Notes under the pieces: generated by a model
The model's database searches: none
What the model was told of the DNA's origin: nothing
The model's input: only the letters and a program-made list of their open reading frames with translations
Shown: positions 18,645 through 20,763 of the stretch, piece after piece
Layout: every line of letters begins with the position of its first letter
Numbering within the stretch: the stretch's first letter is position 1
From: Rodentolepis nana
Lineage: Eukaryota > Platyhelminthes > Cestoda > Cyclophyllidea > Hymenolepididae
Assembly (NCBI GenBank): GCA_900617975.1
Contig: UZAE01013604.1
Span: forward strand, 1-20,763
Direction: 5' to 3'
DNA: 20,763 nt
Translations under genes and position numbers: made by a program

Positions 18645-18739
18645 GCTAAATTTATTTATTTTTACCAAATGGCAGGCGTTTAGATAGCTATCATTAGCCC
18701 AGAGTGCACCACGTGAAGGTGAGTCTATTGCACACCCCC
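18645..18739 (-). mobile_element. Short SINE-like retroposon, copy H (95-bp deletion derivative)
   Basis: Only the tail part (about 37 bases from CAAATGGCAG to TAGCCC) and the outer head part (GTGCACC to the end) remain, joined directly. The join falls in a shared CCC, since the tail side reads TTAGCCC and the head side normally reads GCCCAG. ATGTTCT at 18638-18644 and 18740-18746 flanks it as a short target duplication, so the small form may have been inserted as such. It carries the variant donor AAG|GTGAGT (18719-18724) and keeps the acceptor-like CAG (18673-18675). Confidence 0.8.
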
Positions 18740-18935
18740 ATGTTCTACAATATTCAGCTCCGCATTGAGAAGGTGATGGGGTCTTTTTGTTCCGTTCGAA
18801 AAAAATAGTTGATGAAGAAGACTTTTCAACTTTATTTAATTATTTTTAATAAACACAACAATTTTAAAACTGCTCCTTCATTTTTTCGTCTGCTATATTC
18901 CTCTCGGTTTTGCTCTTTCGTTATTTGTTTAATAA

Positions 18936-19245
18936 GGGATGCGCAATAGACTCACCTTCACGTGGTGCTCCCTGGACAACGATACGGTAAGAAGTATACA
19001 AACCGGCAGTTGACTTCTGACTTCAAACTACCATGACCCCATTGTATGTCATATTCGACCCCTACCACAGTACTCATCTTACCTTTTCTCTGCCTTTGCG
19101 TCTGTCTGTCACTTTACATCCGTGGTTCACTTTTCTGTTCCCTACTCCTCGACTTTCTATTACTTTGATGAACCATCCCTCTGAGAAGTCCGAAGTCAAC
19201 TAAATGGCTAATGAAACGCCTGCCATTTAAAATAAATAAATAAAT
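18936..19245 (+). mobile_element. Short SINE-like retroposon, copy I
   Basis: Near full-length plus-strand copy with an AAATAAATAAATAAAT tail. The head differs from most copies (GGGATGCGCAATAGACTCACCTTCACG), and several bases are lost from the CGTATACTCATACG hairpin segment, so the 5' fold is damaged. ACTCAC at 18950-18955 is the complement of GTGAGT, the same variant as in copy H about 200 bases away in head-to-head orientation. The acceptor-like CAG is kept (complement of 19220-19222). A clear target duplication was not found. Confidence 0.8.
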
Positions 19246-19783
19246 AGATATTCCTCTATGATCAATGCAAAGTTGTAAAACAAAATTTCGTAAAATTCGT
19301 ACATCCAATGTTAATTGAACTTAATCGAAAAATTTATACAAAATTGTAGTTTCATTTTTATAAATTCAATTTAGATATTTTTGAAAAAATACCACATCTG
19401 GGAGCTAGTAGGTTTTTCTACCAGGTAATATTAATACTACCCTTTTGTAAATATTTAATTTTTAACTTAAACATTAAGAACATTTGACGAACGAATACTT
19501 TCGTATTTAATAAAAATTGAATTAATATTGGCTTTCCACTTAAATGAAGAGTTCAATCGAGATAAAGGAAGAAATTTAAAACCTCTCGTAAAATTACAAC
19601 ACTTTTGGCCCTTACTAATTTAATTAATTAATCATCGTTACGAAAGCCAACGCCTTCGAAAGTTACTTTCTAAGGAGACAACTCAGACTGTGTGAAAGAT
19701 TTTATCGAGCACACAGGTCATTCACAGGTGCATTATCAGGATGACATCAGCTAACCAAAGTCGGCATTTCCGCTTCCTCTCTC

Positions 19784-19784
<1 letters not shown>

Positions 19785-19814
<30 letters not shown>
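19785..19814. repeat. Poly-C tract, 30 bases
   Basis: Uninterrupted C homopolymer preceded by a CT-rich run. Confidence 0.9.
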
Positions 19815-20347
19815 ACCTACCCACCCCCCGGACCACGTGGTGCCTCCATGTCCTTGCCTTTCAACCTCCCAAAGGCGCTGATCCCTACAAAGGAAGACGG
19901 CGGGGGCTAATTTTAAGGTGATCGGGATATTTACTTAACCGCATCATAGTAAGGCCAAATTGAACGCTGCCGATCTTATCTAATCACAGTCCTAGCTGAA
20001 ATTTCAGATAATTGTGAAACTAATAAAACCTCGTTTCAAAAGTTGTAAATCATCCAAACTTTGATTAATGAAAGCCTTTCTTTTTATAACGAAAAACACC
20101 TAACATTTACAAGTGAAATTCGCCTCATATCCAATAAACTTCCGAGAAAACTACCTTTTAAAAATTGTGACCTTTTGAGGTAGAAATAAATTACTAATTT
20201 CATCCAAAAATATGAGTAGAAAAGCTATGAGTGTCGGAGTTGATTTATGCTATATCTCTTCACTGCATTTGACAGTAATCTTTAAGAGCCATTTGCAATA
20301 CGTTGCAAGCACTCAAGAAGATTGATTCAAAGCCACTATTTAATGAA

Positions 20348-20367
20348 AATAATAATAATAATAATAA
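20348..20367. repeat. (AAT)n microsatellite
   Basis: About six to seven AAT units. Confidence 0.95.
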
Positions 20368-20723
20368 AGTCAAAAATATTGGGAATGGAAGCTTAGGAAG
20401 AGAAGAATTGCACAAAGAGGAAATAAGATCGATAATATTTTGGATAATAGGAAATAAATATGAACATGTGTGTTCTTTCTTTTATTCAGGAAAGTCTTGA
20501 ATGTATTCAATTACGTTCAGAAATTTGTATTCTTGAGCACAAATCAAGTGAATATAGATCTCACTTCAGGGGAAAATGAATCAATCTTTGGCTCATTGAT
20601 CTCTCCCTTCGGCTTGATTTGATACCGCTACTTTATCGTCTGTATTTCCCCCAATATTCTTTGATTGGGTGTTTGAAAAAATTTCTGAACTCTAACGCCT
20701 TCCAGTTTGGCAATTATTATTTG

Positions 20724-20763
20724 CTTATTTATTTCAAATGGCAGGCGTTTTGATAGTTATCAT
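20724..20763 (-). mobile_element. Short SINE-like retroposon, copy J, cut by the window end
   Basis: The tail end of another family copy (CTTATTTATTTCAAATGGC, then AGGCGTTTTGATAGTTATCAT) runs off the right edge. The acceptor-like CAG is at 20742-20744. The head and target duplication lie outside the window. Confidence 0.8.

Larger units (their letters stand above)
19246..20723. other. Non-coding stretch
   Basis: About 1.5 kb of mainly AT-rich sequence. The part from 19700 to 19910 is GC-richer, with CAGGTG motifs, a C30 tract and an ACCACGTGGT palindrome. I see no gene. The 65-codon open frame at 20303-20500 runs through an AAT microsatellite and is unlikely to be coding. Confidence 0.45.

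Noticed and set aside
19834..19854. CCACGTGGTGC matches the core of the retroposon head
   Set aside because: Only 11 bases match and neither the flanking head sequence nor the tail is present. ACCACGTGGT is a palindrome likely to recur by chance.
1..20763. CRISPR array, rRNA, bacterial operon or integrated virus
   Set aside because: There are no regularly spaced repeats with unique spacers, no rRNA-like core and no viral structural or replication gene. The only reverse transcriptase belongs to a non-LTR retrotransposon.

Overview
This looks like AT-rich nuclear DNA of an invertebrate animal, most likely an arthropod. It contains a cecropia/mellifera-type mariner, a broken Jockey/I-like non-LTR retrotransposon, a TTAA-inserting Kolobok-like DNA transposon, a short retroposon repeated about ten times, many simple repeats including G/C homopolymers up to 30 bases, and a tRNA-Arg-like sequence. 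No bacterial operon, ribosomal RNA or convincing host protein-coding gene is visible. The window is probably intergenic or a long intron. From memory only, and unverified, the look of the short retroposon recalls stick-insect assemblies. I would not assign a species.

Layout. Positions 1-7340 are mostly unique AT-rich sequence with five copies of the short retroposon: 836-1153 (-), 1484-1820 (-), 3751-4032 (+), 5038-5360 (-) and 6731-7155 (+). Positions 7342-8938 are a 1.6-kb DNA transposon bounded by TTAA and 18-bp terminal inverted repeats, with a frame-broken transposase remnant on the minus strand. After a plain stretch come a perfect 17-bp hairpin (10263-10304), two more retroposon copies (10489-10785 +; 11128-11451 -), a tRNA-Arg(ACG)-like sequence (11463-11535), and a dead non-LTR retrotransposon on the minus strand (about 13240-11700). 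Positions 14970-16261 are a complete mariner with TA target duplication, 25-bp inverted repeats and a transposase frame broken only by two TGA codons. The right end has a 95-bp deletion derivative of the short retroposon (18645-18739), a near-full copy (18936-19245) and one copy cut by the window edge (20724 onward).

The most interesting item is the short retroposon. The ten copies occupy about 13% of the window. Most carry 7-13 bp target-site duplications, an AAAT-repeat tail and, in seven copies, the same 5' end, which are marks of SINE-type retroposition. I see no Pol III box A/B. Its 5' domain can fold (9-bp outer stem, inner 5-bp hairpin). Read antisense, each copy resembles a complete exon cassette: an acceptor-like ...GGCAG|G near one end and a consensus donor (GAG|GTAAGT or AAG|GTGAGT) near the other. 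The donor is kept in all eight copies that retain that end. Several retroelements here also carry 29-45 bp tandem duplications, suggesting a recurrent local mutation process.
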